Source: Spisula solida (Eukaryota > Mollusca > Bivalvia > Venerida > Mactridae). From it: a DNA stretch of 64,000 nucleotides. Below the pieces are notes generated by a model. It was not told the origin of the DNA, did not search any database, and saw only the letters and a program-made list of their open reading frames with translations. The translations under genes were made by a program, and so were the position numbers. Shown piece by piece: positions 1 to 13,800 of the stretch (positions are counted from its first letter, which is position 1; each line of letters opens with the position of its first letter). The DNA is taken from contig OX365950.1 of assembly GCA_947247005.1 (NCBI GenBank), positions 11,854,720 to 11,918,719 of the forward strand. Reading direction: 5' to 3'.

Positions 1-79
1 TAATATGGAATGATGGAATTTTAATAAAACCTTATGTTACATCTACGATATTGTAAAACCAATAAAGTGTAGCTACAAC

Positions 80-130
80 GGGTGTGTTTTGTGTGTGTTG
101 GTACAGGTGTGTGTGTACACGTATGTCATT
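80..130. repeat. TG-rich microsatellite
   Basis: Imperfect run of TG dinucleotides (gtgtgttttgtgtgtgttgg, then gtgtgtgtacacg). It is a simple repeat with no coding potential. Confidence 0.7.
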
Positions 131-2689
131 ATGCATACACTATCTTTACACTATACATACAAACAAAATATCTGTATGTTACCACATGGAATGTTTCATT
201 GTATATCTTCGGAAAATAGAGTCAATATAGATATATGATACATATATCAATGGAACGACTTTTGCCCACGAGTATATGCGTAAATGTATATATATATGTT
301 GTCGTCGATCACATCCTTCGTCGACAACAAAGTAATTATATTGCACCGATTTGCTAGTAAAACTTGAATCTTGATAACTTTACTTTTTATTTTGAAGGTA
401 CATGTATCTTCGTTGTGGTCATTATTCATACCATAATGGTATTTTATAATTATTTCAGGAATTTCGAAGGAGTCATTGGAAAGTAATGCCCACATATCAT
501 ATACCTTGTTGTATATTAGTGCATGTACTAGTAATTACTTTTCTAATATAAATAAATATGGAAACAAACATTTTGTTGTTTTTATACATTTATATGATCT
601 TACATAAGAACAACTAAGTTTTTAGTTTGGGACAGCTTTGAATTTGTAATGAATGTAGTTCACCTTAGTTCATCTCATATTCAGTGGCATTAATTAATCC
701 CAATTGAATTTCAATCAATCTCACCTTATACATGTAGCAATATTGTGTAGTATAAGGTAAAAATGTAGTCTGGTCCCTATTGATAGGGCTTGCCAATTAG
801 TTTGGCTTATAAGTCACATATTTTTCGATCGCAATACCTTCCGATTCATATCATTCAATATCAATCACCAGACACTGGTAGACTTGCAGTAAGTCATTAT
901 TTAACCACCTGGTGGCTCACCAACCGGTCATATCAGCACAAACCCCTTCCGGGATTCAAACATTGATTTCGCTCCGAAGAAGGTTCAACAACAGATGTGG
1001 TCTGTATACTAAATGTATACTACATGGAGTTTGCAGAGGTACAGTTTTGTATATATAACTTAATCCTCCAAGTTCGGAGAAAATAAGATAACCGTAGACA
1101 ATCCAAAGTGTTGATTATGCGATAAGACAGGAACTATGAAACATATGCTACTATCATCACAGGTAATTACTGTTTTGTTTCGAGCTAATCTTTCGATTCC
1201 AAACGGTCAGTGACTCACATAATTTAATATAATAAATAGTAAAAAAATGTAAAACTTATATAGCAATAGAAAGGTGCATTTGACGGGAAATTGACCAGGC
1301 AAACACTAAGGTGCATGTTGCTAAAAGCTATATAAATTTTACAAAAATAAATAAATATATTTTTTATTCTTTATCAATGATACAGTTACCTGTGGTTATC
1401 ATGCGCCACATCGATAAGCAGTTCTCAAGTTTGAATACTATGGGCATATGGGCATATTAAAAGGAACTGTCTCGAGCTCAAATAGTCAGTGGCTCACATA
1501 ATTTACATACATGCATTTACTTTATTAGCCCATCTTGAGCTTTTGTGTTTCTGCATATATCTATATGCTGCGCGTTTTCTCTGTTCCACAACAATATATC
1601 ATCATGGTCATCATCTTAAGAAGTACACTCGCAATATATGAAACCATATGTACAAAGCATTTTAGATACTCGTTTGCGACCACTAGTTTAGTTAATAAGA
1701 CAGTTTTTAAACCTTATTTTAGCTCGATTTTGGTTATGTGTTTTTTATCTAGCAAGTTGTCTTCAATGAAATCGAATAGGAAAATCTAAGTATTAGTATT
1801 TAGGTATTTGGTAATACATGTATGTTATCTCTTTGGTGTGTCATCGTTAAATAAAGTTTTTTACAATTGTGTATATTCAAATAGACCCCGATAAAAAAAG
1901 ATCATATATTTTTTTTTACTAAAAGGATTTGTTGTAGAAGGTCGATCATAGTTGGTCGTTTCGTATTTTATACGATTTAGGTAATAAGTATTATTATATC
2001 ATATCCAATCATACTAAAAGGGTCTACTTCACAATACGTTTGCCGTCTCTCCCCAGTTTGGTCTTATGGAGATTATAAATAGTGTCTGTGTAGAAACGAA
2101 CATGCCAGAAAGAGTGGAAAACAGATTAATAAAATTCGTGTTGACCATTTCAAACTATGCTTCACTAATCTGATCAGCAAAGTACTAGGGGAGATAAGCA
2201 TGGTGGGAAAATCCACTTTCCCGTTCACCGATTCGGACGGGTTTTATAACAAATAGTACGCAGTAATTTGTGACGTCATATAGCAACATACACATGTTGT
2301 CTGTCACAACCACAATTGGATCCAAGTGCTGCGATTTATTTTCCCGATTTATTTGTTTTCGTGTTTCCGAGGTAAATATTTTGATCTGCAAGCGAATTAA
2401 AAATGTTACAACTTGATAATTTCTGCTGATTAAATAGGATAATGAAAACGTGAACTCAATCAAAAAGACTTGAACAGTTTCGACTGTTTTCAGAGTGTTT
2501 GACAGTTCAAATTCACTATTCATGCAGTGTTTTTCTTCAACTTTCAAGTTCTTACAAAACTTGACAAGGTCAGGTTCCTTCATTTTTTCTTTGAGATACA
2601 TGAATGACCTTGCGGGGTTTGACTAAATGGCTGATAGATGGATTAGATAGACTTGTCATGCACTTTCCTGTAATCTCTCTAAATCTGGA
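131..2689. other. Non-coding AT-rich stretch upstream of a retrotransposon remnant
   Basis: I see no gene here. Short open frames (for example 1535-1789 plus and 2185-2601 minus) have no recognisable domain and no splice-linked partner. A short direct repeat (gtcagtgactcacataattta near 1206, and a close variant near 1484) suggests old repeat debris. The upstream non-coding exon and promoter of ARMC3 may lie here or in 3260-4810, but I cannot locate them. Confidence 0.5.
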
Positions 2690-2712
2690 AAGAAGAAAAT
2701 GGAATGTTTAAA

Positions 2713-3255
2713 GCAAAGGCCAGTAATACACTCCGCTTCATTAAAAGGAACATCAAACCTTACTCCATACAAATTAAAGAATTGGCCTACAAGACCCACA
2801 TATGGCCCCAAATTGAGTACTGCTGAACTGTTTGGAACCCTTGGCAGAAATACTGAACACACAAAATTGAAATGATACAACGATCCGCAGCACAATATGT
2901 ACTAAATGATTACCACCAAACAGGCAGTGTCACAAACATGATAAAAAAACTTTACTGGAAAACTAGAACAACAAAGAAATCACTCAACACTTGTCATCTA
3001 TCTACATGGTACGTCGACGCGGTCTGAATAAATAAAATTAAAAAGACCTAGTATCAGTAGATCACAACCACCTCACACAGACCAGAAACATAAATTACCT
3101 AATCCCACAATCAAGAACAGCCTACCATATGAACACGTTCTTCCCCTGATCAATCCGCCTCTGGAATATTCTACCACAACATGTTCAGTCTAGCCCCACA
3201 TTACAGACATTTGTCAGTAGGCTAGACGAGCATCACCAATAATCTGATATCTCTT
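2713..3255 (+). mobile_element. Degenerate 3' end of a non-LTR retrotransposon (LINE) ORF2
   Basis: Read on the plus strand with frame changes, this stretch gives the part of a LINE polyprotein that follows the reverse transcriptase. The pieces AKASNTLRFIKRNIKP, LAYKTHIWPQIEYC, TVWNPW, MIQRSAAQYVLNDYHQTGSV and (after a frame change) SIRLWNILPQHVQSSPTLQ keep the family's usual order: a chain-initiation block, a 'Y/TVWxP' block, 'QR.AARxVxNDY', and the C-terminal 'FFPxSIRLWNxLP' motif. Several stop codons and frameshifts show it is dead. Catalytic RT and endonuclease parts are absent, as expected of a 5'-truncated insertion. The family is CR1/RTE-like; the exact clade is not decided. Confidence 0.8.
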
Positions 3256-3259
3256 GTTT

Positions 3260-4400
3260 TTAATGCACATACTGTTCTTTTTACCTTTTAACTATACATT
3301 AACTTTGCACATAACAATATTTAACCTAGTTTTATCGACTCAGACAGCGCCTGCCAGTAATAATCAGTAATTGATTTTCGGCAGTATGAAGTTGAAATGT
3401 TCAGTGACATGGTAGGAAAAGTGCACCCCAAGTAGGAATAAAGTCCACGACCCCTGTATTATACTAGTCTGTATCCTTACTAAATCGGCTGGGCGTCGGT
3501 CTCCAGTCAATACACTGCTTCCCCTTTCGCGTGATAGCTTTATTACACTAGTGTATTATCAAAAATAAATAATGGCTTTATTACGCTGCCGCGACGTCAA
3601 ACATGTGATAAAAGCGAGTTTGTTATAAGTTAGTTCCACTGTACTAGGAATTGATAAAACACTGACGACTACGCTGACTTTTGCCTGATAAACTAACTTT
3701 ATTTAATTGATATTTACAAAAAGTTAACAATACAACAGAAAATGTGAACGTATTTCTGTCAAAATTCTAATTAGCCGTTCAATTGCAATGAATGTGTACC
3801 TGAATGTGTACCTATATAAAAACACGGTCTACAGGTACACCTATGGCTATCTTGCTTGTTCCGATAAGCTCGGAAACAATGGACTGAATGAAATTTACTT
3901 TCACAGTTTTCTCATTACACAATGAGATTGTCTGGTTTGGCCTAATTGAGTACATGTATTAGTAAATACCAACAAGTTAAGCAAATCAGCTAATTAAGAT
4001 CAATATGCTTGGGTGGATGACCGTTATAGTGTACAAAGTTTAACAGTAGTTGTAACTATCAGAGTGATTATCACACCTTGGCAACTAAATAATGCACCAG
4101 TGATATTGTCGAGAAAGTAGAATTTGATTTTTTCCTGAAATTCGCAAACATTAACCCTCGCGAACTACTTCCAAATTAGAAATTCGCAAAAATTTAGCCT
4201 GACAAAAATAAATGCTTTTACAGTAGCCGGTCACATGATGTGAGTCAGTTTCCAACTGAACTGGGGGTGAATTTAGCTATTAAAAGGAGCTTGGATGGTG
4301 GATAGCCGCCGATTGTCTGTTTGTTCTGAAATATAAAAGGATGGTCATTTAAGAGGTGGCATCGTTCTTGTCATTTTGGTAATAAATTAACTGAATTAGA
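3260..4400. other. Non-coding stretch upstream of ARMC3
   Basis: No exon or recognisable repeat was found. Because the first ARMC3 coding exon begins after a splice acceptor, the non-coding first exon and promoter should lie upstream, possibly here. No TATA-like or CpG-rich core stands out. Confidence 0.4.
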
Positions 4401-4406
4401 GCCAAA

Positions 4407-4535
4407 CATTTGGGTGGAAAGGTGACTGAGGTGGTTAGCGCTCTCGACTACCAATCTGGAGGTCCCTGTTTGAACACTTTTCAGTGTTTCCCACCCAACG
4501 AGAGATGAGCTGGTTGTCTCGATTGAAGGCAAAAA
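4407..4535 (+). mobile_element. tRNA-derived SINE, copy 1
   Basis: A tRNA-like head (A-box-like tgactgaggtggttagcgc, anticodon-arm-like segment, B-box-like ctgtttgaacac) is followed by a tail, cagtgtttcccacccaacga then gagatgagctggttg. The tail recurs nearly unchanged in the copy at 5447-5585. The head resembles a class II (Ser/Leu-like) tRNA. The pairing of a diverged tRNA head with a conserved tail is typical of SINEs. Confidence 0.6.
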
Positions 4536-4841
4536 ATAGTTTAATAGCCTAGAGTTAAGAAGACTGAAGAGACTAAATGTCGGACTCTTCTGAGAAGAGA
4601 GGCACTTAGTTAGCATTATAAATAATACAAGTCTATGAAAGTAGTATCAGAACCTTTAAAATACTAGTATTGTATTGTTGGTATCTGTATGCAACCCTTA
4701 TTGGTAAGCCCTATCAATTTTTATCTACTTTAGGGATGAACAAAAGATTAATTGGTATTACAACAATGAATGACAATTGATGAAACTCATTAAATTATTA
4801 TTTTCTTATTACAGGGTCTAATTGTGGTTCAGTAAGTCGAA

Positions 4842-7800
4842 ATGGGGAAGAAGGTAAAGAAGGATGAAAAGCCGCCTCCAGATGATGTGGTATGTTATTA
4901 TGTTCGCAGCATTTAAATCACCTGAGCACAAAGTGATACCAAATCAAATGACACTCCAAAGTTTAAGTATTGCCGGGTCTAAGTTGATAACTGTTGTATT
5001 TTGACTAGTTTTTAGATGAGCAAGTAGCTGTTGTTGTTTTTAATTTTCATGTTGTCTTGCAATGCCTTGATAAGAATTGAGTGTCATTTCTTAAGAATCT
5101 TGCTCTGGTGTATACAGTTTAATAGTTGAATTTATATTTAAACTTTTAATGTGTAAATGGCATGAACTGTTGAATTAGTAGATAGACAGTGATTTTTAAA
5201 AAAAAGTCTTATTTGACTGTTTCCTATGCTTATATTTTAAAGTTAGTACTGATATATATTTGCAGTTTGACACCATACTTGTGGAGAGTCGACAGGCTGG
5301 TACTGTGGTGTTGATGTTAAGCAGCCCTGAAGAAGATGTGCAATCTAAAGCCTGTGAAGCCATCTATAAATTTGTTGATAAATGTATGTATAAAAGTTTA
5401 ATCGCATTTATATTTATAATGTATGTCAATAGTTATAATACAGATGTGAGTAGCACAGTAGTCGAGTGGACATCATGCTTAACTAAGGATCTAGAGGTCC
5501 CATTTTGATTCTCGACTGGGGCACTTGGTTATTTCTGAAATGCTTTACAGTGTTTCTCAACCAACTAGAGATGAACTGGTTGGTAACCCTGGCTCCGTGT
5601 TCACAAAGAATTGGTTTTTAGGATCAGGCTTAAGCTCAGTTCTGTTTTTTTTAAAGTTAATATTTTTTTCCTGAGCATTTTTAGACTAGCTAAATATCTT
5701 CTAGATAACAGATTACGAACCTTAAAAACATTTTTTTTTGTTACTAAAAAGGGACTTTTTGTACTTGAGACTCAAACTGATCTCAGACATTCAGGATCAA
5801 GCTCGAAAATCCAGCTTCAATTTATGAAGCTTAATATTTCTGTAACAATATATTAAAGCTTATGTATTTCTCTCAGAAATCAAAGAAAATATCAATATTG
5901 TTTCCTCTGCGTAAAAGAAATTGTCTTTTCTATGAACATATTTCTGTACATGAAAAAATAAAATCGAGCTTGAGCCTGATCCTGAAAACCAATTCTTTGT
6001 GAACACGGGCCTGAAGTTCTCTCATGTTTTGGTGCTGTGCCCCTGTTAAAGTACCACAGAGTCTTTTAGGAAAGAGTTGGAGGCCATTGTAGATTATTTG
6101 CTGGAATATCATCAAGTTTGTTAGCATAAATTGTAATTACTTTGCCGTAATGACCTTCCATTCAGGTTTTGTTGTAGTATCCTTAATTCTTAAATACCTC
6201 AATGTTTGTATAAATTGATCATTATTCATTTATTACTGCAGGTGATGAAAACAAGAAGCAGTTATTGGACTTGAACGCTGTAGAATTCTTGCTGACCCTC
6301 ATGCAATCTGAAGATAAGATTGTACGTAGAAATGCATGTATGGCTGTTGGTGTTATGACTGCTCATCGTGAGTACATGTAGTGTAAATTTACACTTATAT
6401 TTAATCTCAGCTAGGATAAGCAGGGCTCGACACTAACACTGGTCCGCTGGTCCGAGACCAATGAAAATCCAGAAGGACCAGTGAAAATACTGGAGGACCA
6501 GTAATTGTCCTATTTACAAATTGGGCGCTTTTGCCCTGTCAGACCAGTTGCAAAAATAGTTAGTGTCCAGGCCTGATAAGTCTGCATTGGTTGTCAACTA
6601 TGCATCCTTTTAGTTTTAATATGAATGCTGAAATGATTTCTTATCTCCACAAGCTTTTTATGTATTTTGAAATCAATGGAAACACATCTGAATTGATGGT
6701 TGTATTGTTTTTATTTATTGTAAAAATCCTTTAATCTGTCATTTTGAACCTTGTAGGAAATGGGCTTGGCATATGTGAAATTACTGTAAAGTATAATTGT
6801 ATCTTAGTCTGAGGAGTCCCAGAAATTAAAGGAATGTTAAGTGTAATTACTGGGTACATACATGTTTTTCAAAACTATTGTTTAAAAGAGGTTGCAATGA
6901 AATACCTTACTCTATACAGTGTTAAAATAATTTTTGTAAAACCTTACAGTGACATAATTTCTAGCGAGAAACTAGTATTTCTAGAACACACATATACAGT
7001 ATAACCTCTCCAGAGCGCCTTCTGTAGAGCAGTAACCTCTCTATAACAACACCTTCAAAAATTCTATAAGCCTATATTTACTAGAAAGATTTAACATCTG
7101 TATTGCAACAATCTCTAAACAACAGCCAATATTTGCAGCTCCCAAAAGGTGTTGCTTCATAGAGGTTGCACAGTACCAGTTATACTGAGTAATAACATTG
7201 ATTTAAATGGAAAGCACATATAACTATGACTGTTTATGTCCTGTCCAAGAGTATGTACATTGTGAACTACCTGTAAACACATAACCTCTCTTCCTTGTAG
7301 CTGATGTCAGGAAGTATTTACGTAAACAAGAGGCCACATTTCCTGCTCTCGTCAATTTGCTTGGACCAGAAGGTAGGCATTGATTGTTTTCAAATCTCAG
7401 TAATGTCAAAGTACAGTCATCAGTATTGAATTTGTACTGTTGGTATAAATGACCACCAACTGTACAAAATAAGTACTAGAATCAGTACTAAACAATTGCA
7501 TGCATTGAAAAATGACTTTGAAGTTTTTATACGTCATCATTTGGATGTTTGCTCAGGACAAGTTAGGCTGTAATAGTCACCAGTGGTTGAAAAGCACACA
7601 TATACATACTGTAAGACGGTTAACCATTTGAACATTTCTGTCTCTTCATAATTCCAGAGGATGCAGTTTGTCATGAGTTCTCTGCCCTTGCTATGTCAAA
7701 CATGGCTACAGAATTCAGTTCCAAGGCAGCCATATTTGAAAATGGTGGAATTGAACCACTAGTCAGATGTTTGATGTCACATGACCCTGATGTTCAGAAA

Positions 7801-10800
7801 AATGGGATTGAAGCTTTAGCTTTGTTACTGATGGTAAATATTACACAATGTTTAAATTATTGTGATGTTTGTTTTATTGTGTTGTTTCCTTTAACTGTTG
7901 ACACTTTATTTAAATTTGGAAAATATTTTAAGAAAGCATACATATGATGTATATTAATAGTGTGTGACCACTTTCTGTTTATGAGTGATACTTTTGCTTT
8001 AAACCATTCATTGGAGTATGAAAATTCCAATCAGGTACTCGCTTGTTGAAACGGCTGATAGGTAACGTTTGATGGCAAACCGTTAAGTAAAACAACCACT
8101 ATAATATATACTTTATAGCATATTATATTAAATCTAACAAATTCATCAAGTGATGCTGTTATTTTTGTAGGATTATCAAAGTCGTACTGCCATCAGAGAC
8201 GTGGAAGGTTTGAATCCAATCCTTGAACTCCTCAAGTCTGAGTATGCTGTTGTACAGAAGCTTGCATTGCTTGCACTTGATCGAGCATCACAGGATGGTA
8301 TGTTGCTTTCATTACTTTACTTTACCTATTGTGAATCTGTCTATTTAAGGCCATTGTACATTCATTAAAAGCTCATCATCTAAAATTTCAACAGGAGGAA
8401 TTTTTTAAAAGAAAACAAAACTTGTTGGACAGGTATAAAAAGCATGGATAATAAGCATGGAATTCATTAATTTTTGTTTGATAACTGGTATGTTTTCTAG
8501 GCCTGAAGCATGGAGATTTAGATTATGGTTGCTAATGTGATTATGAATATCTTGGGTTTGTAACGAAAACCTCTTTTATTGGACACAGATACACACCTAT
8601 TATTTATTTCCAGGTGAAAATCGAACTGCTTTACGAGAACTTGAAGCTATCACGAAGTTGATCGATTTTGTTGCCCATCCTGAATGGATGGACCTACATG
8701 TTATGGCTGTCATGGTGCTATCCAACTTATTGGAAGATCTAGAAAGTTTAGAAGTAAGTTCATTAAATTACCTGTTAATTTACTTCGTACTGTTTTATCT
8801 GTCTGTTGCAACCAGACAAGTGACGCATCAAATATTGCTGCTAAAGAGAGGCAGATGTCTGATTCAGGTGACCACTAACATGGATTTGTCAGTATACGAG
8901 GGGGTACCAAAAAGTTTGAGCACTGGGCCTCTCATTTGTTTAGTTTTTGACTGATTTCCGCAAAAATCACACATAGATTAAAACAACTTATTTTGAATTG
9001 CTTTTAAAATTTTCTTCAAATATAACATTTTGTAATATTTGGCGGTTACTATGGTAACTTGAATAATGCTCGGCGGTGCACTTTAAAATGATAATGGACT
9101 AGGCATTCAATATATACTTATAAGTCTGTGAATCGTCATCCGATTTGAAAGATTAAACCACCTTTTAAATCGTTCAAATATTGTATTGATATTAGCATAT
9201 AACCAACAACTTATTACTGGTTTCTTAGTACAGAATTGAATATATTTTAAGATGGCAAAACAAATTATTCAATTGCATTACACATATTAAAATGCACAAA
9301 CTTTTTGATACCCCCTCTTATATTGCAACATCTCCAAAAAGGACCTCTATTGAAAATGACCTCTCCTCTGCAACATTGTTTAAATATTTCATAGTAAATC
9401 AGTCCACCGACCTAACACCAATAAAGCAGCAATCTAATAACAGTCAAACTGGAATCTTTCATAGGCTGTTGTTCTGCAAAGGTTTCCCCTGAAAGGTTCC
9501 TTACTTCCAGTTTTTACCAAAATAAAATAAAACAGATCATGTTTATGAACACAAATGATCAGTTTAGAAATATTTATTAATTATACATTCTAACACTCGT
9601 TACACTGTCTGTATTTTGCTCCATGTAAACGTATAGAGCTGTAGCATTATCTAATAAACGGTATATCACGGTAGAATTTCGGCTGTTTAATTTATCACCC
9701 GCGTATAATTCGCGATTTTTATCAATTAAATTACGTTTTGTTTATTTCATGACGTCATGAACTGTGACGTCGCCGTAGAGCGTGACGTTTTGCGTAATGT
9801 TTATTTCATAATGTTTCTGTTTATTTATTCGATTATATTTATATTTTAGTAATATGTTATTGCATGTATCATATTCCATATTCATATGCGTAAACGTGAA
9901 ATACGTAGTTGAAAGTTGACGTGAAATAAGCATCAGTTTGGCGACAAATAAAGATTATAGTAAAGCTTAAAAATCCAGGGGCGGACGTTACAATACTTTG
10001 AACAGCGGAAGTTGTCTATAGCAACATGAAATATAACTCATCAACTCATCAAATAAATTAGTCCGTATAAAATTGCACAAATTACACATGTTAGAATGCA
10101 ATTTATTTAGGAAATAGATCACGGTGTGTCGTTCATATGCATAGTTATTAATCACTCAGGCCTATGGCCTGCGTGATTAATTCCTACGCATATGAACTTT
10201 TAACCATGATCTATTCACCGGTATATCACAAAAAACTGCGATCTATTTCCTAAATAAACTATGAAATTGAGTGGACAATTCCTAGGAATGGAACAGAGTA
10301 TCTCAGTCTGGAATGCACTTTATACAGGGACATCTTTTCTGAAGCCCCGGGGTATAACTGTTAGGGAAATGGTCATGAACACTACATAATTTGTTAAATG
10401 TTTAGATATACATGGAAACTTATTTCAGTCTGTTATTTCTAGTTAATCAAGGAGACTGGTGGCTTGAAGCGACTGGTTGCTCTTATAACAGACCAGCTAC
10501 CACCAGATGAGGAAGCTAAAGGAGGGAAAGGAGCCCCAGATAAGGGAGGAAAGGGTTCTAGAGCAGCAAAGAAGAGCGCTAAAGATTGTAAGAAAATATT
10601 CTTATCTATTTGAGTTATAGTTTATATAGGTTCAACCATTTTTAATTTGCAAAACTGCACATAAACATTACCACTACTGTGTTTACCACAATTGTGTGGC
10701 AACATTTAACATGATTTATGACAGTTGAAATTTTCAAGTGATCTTAGTCAGTGATGTTTGCCAGTTTATGAATGCAAGTCCTAGAGGCAAAGGTTGTATA

Positions 10801-13800
10801 TGGTGTATGCGTTTTCCGGTGAATATTTGTTACTATTTTGATTGATGTTAACCGAGAATTGCTGGTTCCTTATTTACAGATGACCATCATACTTCTATGG
10901 GTAATACATAGTTCACACATCTACAACATTTGCCTCCCTTGTTTGAATTGTCGGCCATCTTTGAAGGCCGATCTGACTGGCATTAAATAGGCAATATTTA
11001 TATATATTATTTTATTAATTCTAAATATAGATCTAGCAAGGGTATTCATATGTGACTACTACATTCTCTTGAACCTGGTGACTGCTTCATGATTAGGTTA
11101 TCTTTATATAATTTGAATTGTTTGATAACAACTTTTCTGGGTTAAACACTTGAGAAATTTGCCTTTAAAAATGGCCATCGATTCTGAAACAAGGGAGGTA
11201 AATATTGTAGATGTGGGGACTGTGTATTTGTCATTGTAAATTTATTGTTTGTATTATATTGTATTATACATATATGCTGTTCGGTATTGTAGTTTTGTAT
11301 ATATAAACCTTAGTGTTGTCATCATGAAGTGTTTTGTATTGTATGTAAATGTATCTCTTTACTTAACTGTGTAATGTCAAACTATTTTTGATTTTCTCTT
11401 TAAAATTCATTGAGAATTACACAATTACCTCCCTTTGCTGGCCTTGAAAAAGCACAACTCAAGGACTAAAAATTGAACAATACTGCTCTGTGTGCATGCA
11501 ATAAAGACACTAATGGAACAGTTTTATGATAACCTGTTGATTTAGGGTACGTATAAAAGTTCCAGTTAACCATATAATTAACAATATGGAAAATAAGATT
11601 TTGAGTTCCTCATCAGATCTATTCTATTTGTTAGCTACTCCACCAGCTAAAACCCCTGCTGCCAGTAAAGGTAACATTAAAGTCACTGATTGACTTGTGA
11701 AACCCTTATTTGAACAATAGAGAGTCTAGTATATAAAAGTGTTTGATTGTTTAATGTTGTATTTGTCTGATTCAATAGTTTTTATCTCCCTTACATAGAG
11801 GTGTATATTGTTTTGTTACTCATTTTCAAATTTTGTTGCTTTAGCTTGCTCTGTTTATTTCTCTGTCCCATTTTCTCTGCATTCCATAAATCCTTTCAGC
11901 ATGAAGGAAGGTTTGCACTAGTAGACAATACCATTAAAATGTGTGTGTTCCCTGTTTTTTGTTTTTTATTATTTTACAACTATGAGAAAGTGTTTCCTTG
12001 CTTGTGTGTGCTCTGGTAGTGTGTCCTGCAACAGTCATTTTTTTGTTTTACTTTTTTCAAGAACCTTGGTCTTTCAAGTATTTTTTTGGTGGCACAAACA
12101 TGCTTGTTGTACAAACCATTTATCTATATATTGTCTGCAATATCTTGTTTCGTAAAATTACTACATACTAAGAGGGTACGTATTGAATGAGTGTTAGCAT
12201 TGGGTTTTTCGTAACAAGTTGAAAAAACCAGCTTCAGATTAATGTTCTTCAATTACTTCCAAACCAATTTTATATTATATTTATCATATACCCAACAAAA
12301 ATAAGACATACTACGTCCTTTTGGGACAACAAGGTTGTATCTCACTATGTAATATATAATGAGATACAACCTTGTTGCGCCAAACGGAACTTCTAAGACT
12401 TCACTCACATATTCATAATATAAACAAATAACGTCGAATAAAATCATCGGCATTTTACAAACACATCACAATTGCATTGTAAATATTATTAGTCAATTGA
12501 TGTGTGATTAGATGTTACATTATTCACAACTCTTAAGCTCGCTTTTTTTTCGTCTGATGTTATCATTTATGCATACAGTAAACCTTACTTAAAAGTCCAC
12601 CCATGGAATTGCTTGATAACTGACCAATGGGAAAAGATGTTCTCTCTATACACACAGTTCATTAATATTTGTTCCTTAGATTTATAGTATATGGTCTGTT
12701 TTATATTTTAGCCAAGAAACAAGAATCAGCCGACAGTTCGGAACCACCGCCGGGAGAAGCTATTATCCCCACTCTTCCTGATGTCAAAATGTGTGCTGCT
12801 AAAGCCATAGGAAGGTCTGCGAGAAATGGTAAGAGATTTATACCTCAGACAAGTGATGTGATATTAAATTATTCATATGTGATTTTGTGTTAAATTGTGA
12901 AGGTGAAATTGAGTTTTGTTTTAAAAAGACCGAACATTTTCATTGTAATCCACTGACTGTTATCTTGGATTTTTTCACTGCAATTACTTTATATCAGTTT
13001 TGAAAAAAGTTATTATTATTATCATTCAAAATTTTGAAATTTTACTTTATATGATCCAGTCCTGATTATATATAGCTGGCATATGTGAAGGTCTTGGGAT
13101 GCTTTCAATACATGTTGGCTTGCTTATAAAATCCTTGTAAATGTTATTGTCTTACTTTTAGCTGAGAACAGAAAGATCTTACATGAGCAGGAAACTGAGA
13201 AGATGTTGATTATTTTGTTAAGTCATGAATCCGCCGACGTACAGACCTCTGCCGCCCAAGCTCTTGCAGTGATGGCAGAAAACCTGACCAGTCGAGACTC
13301 TATCAGAGAGTGGGGTAAGTTAAACAGAAATGTTGTTCAAAGTTTCTAAATGTTTAAACTTGAAAAAAACTTGTTTTAACCCATTCTAAGTTCAAAGTAA
13401 CACAATTCATGCAATTGTCTCTTTACACATGATTTTAAATACATGTTCAGACAAAAATTTCTTCAACTTTTGAAAAAAATATTTCACAGACCCAAATTCA
13501 AATATAAACTGTGCACCATAGTCATTGAGTAACCTACTACTGATACTGTGTGTTGTTTCAGAGGGACTTGGACCACTTATCAAGATGATCAGCTCAGACA
13601 ATGGTAATGTGAAGGAAGCATCCACTCTGGCTTTAGCCAATCTCACCACAGCTAACAGCAATAACTGCCAGTAAGTATCTGTATAGCAAGGAAAATAATC
13701 CTGACCTTTATGCATGAATATAGTACAAGGTTCTTGTGTTGAATATATAAATTTCCGCAAATCAGGCAATATCAGTCCTTCAGATTTGTGCTGGTATTAC

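Noticed and set aside
2185..2601. 138-residue minus-strand open frame
   Set aside because: No recognisable domain, signal or splice partner; composition looks like chance translation of AT-rich DNA.
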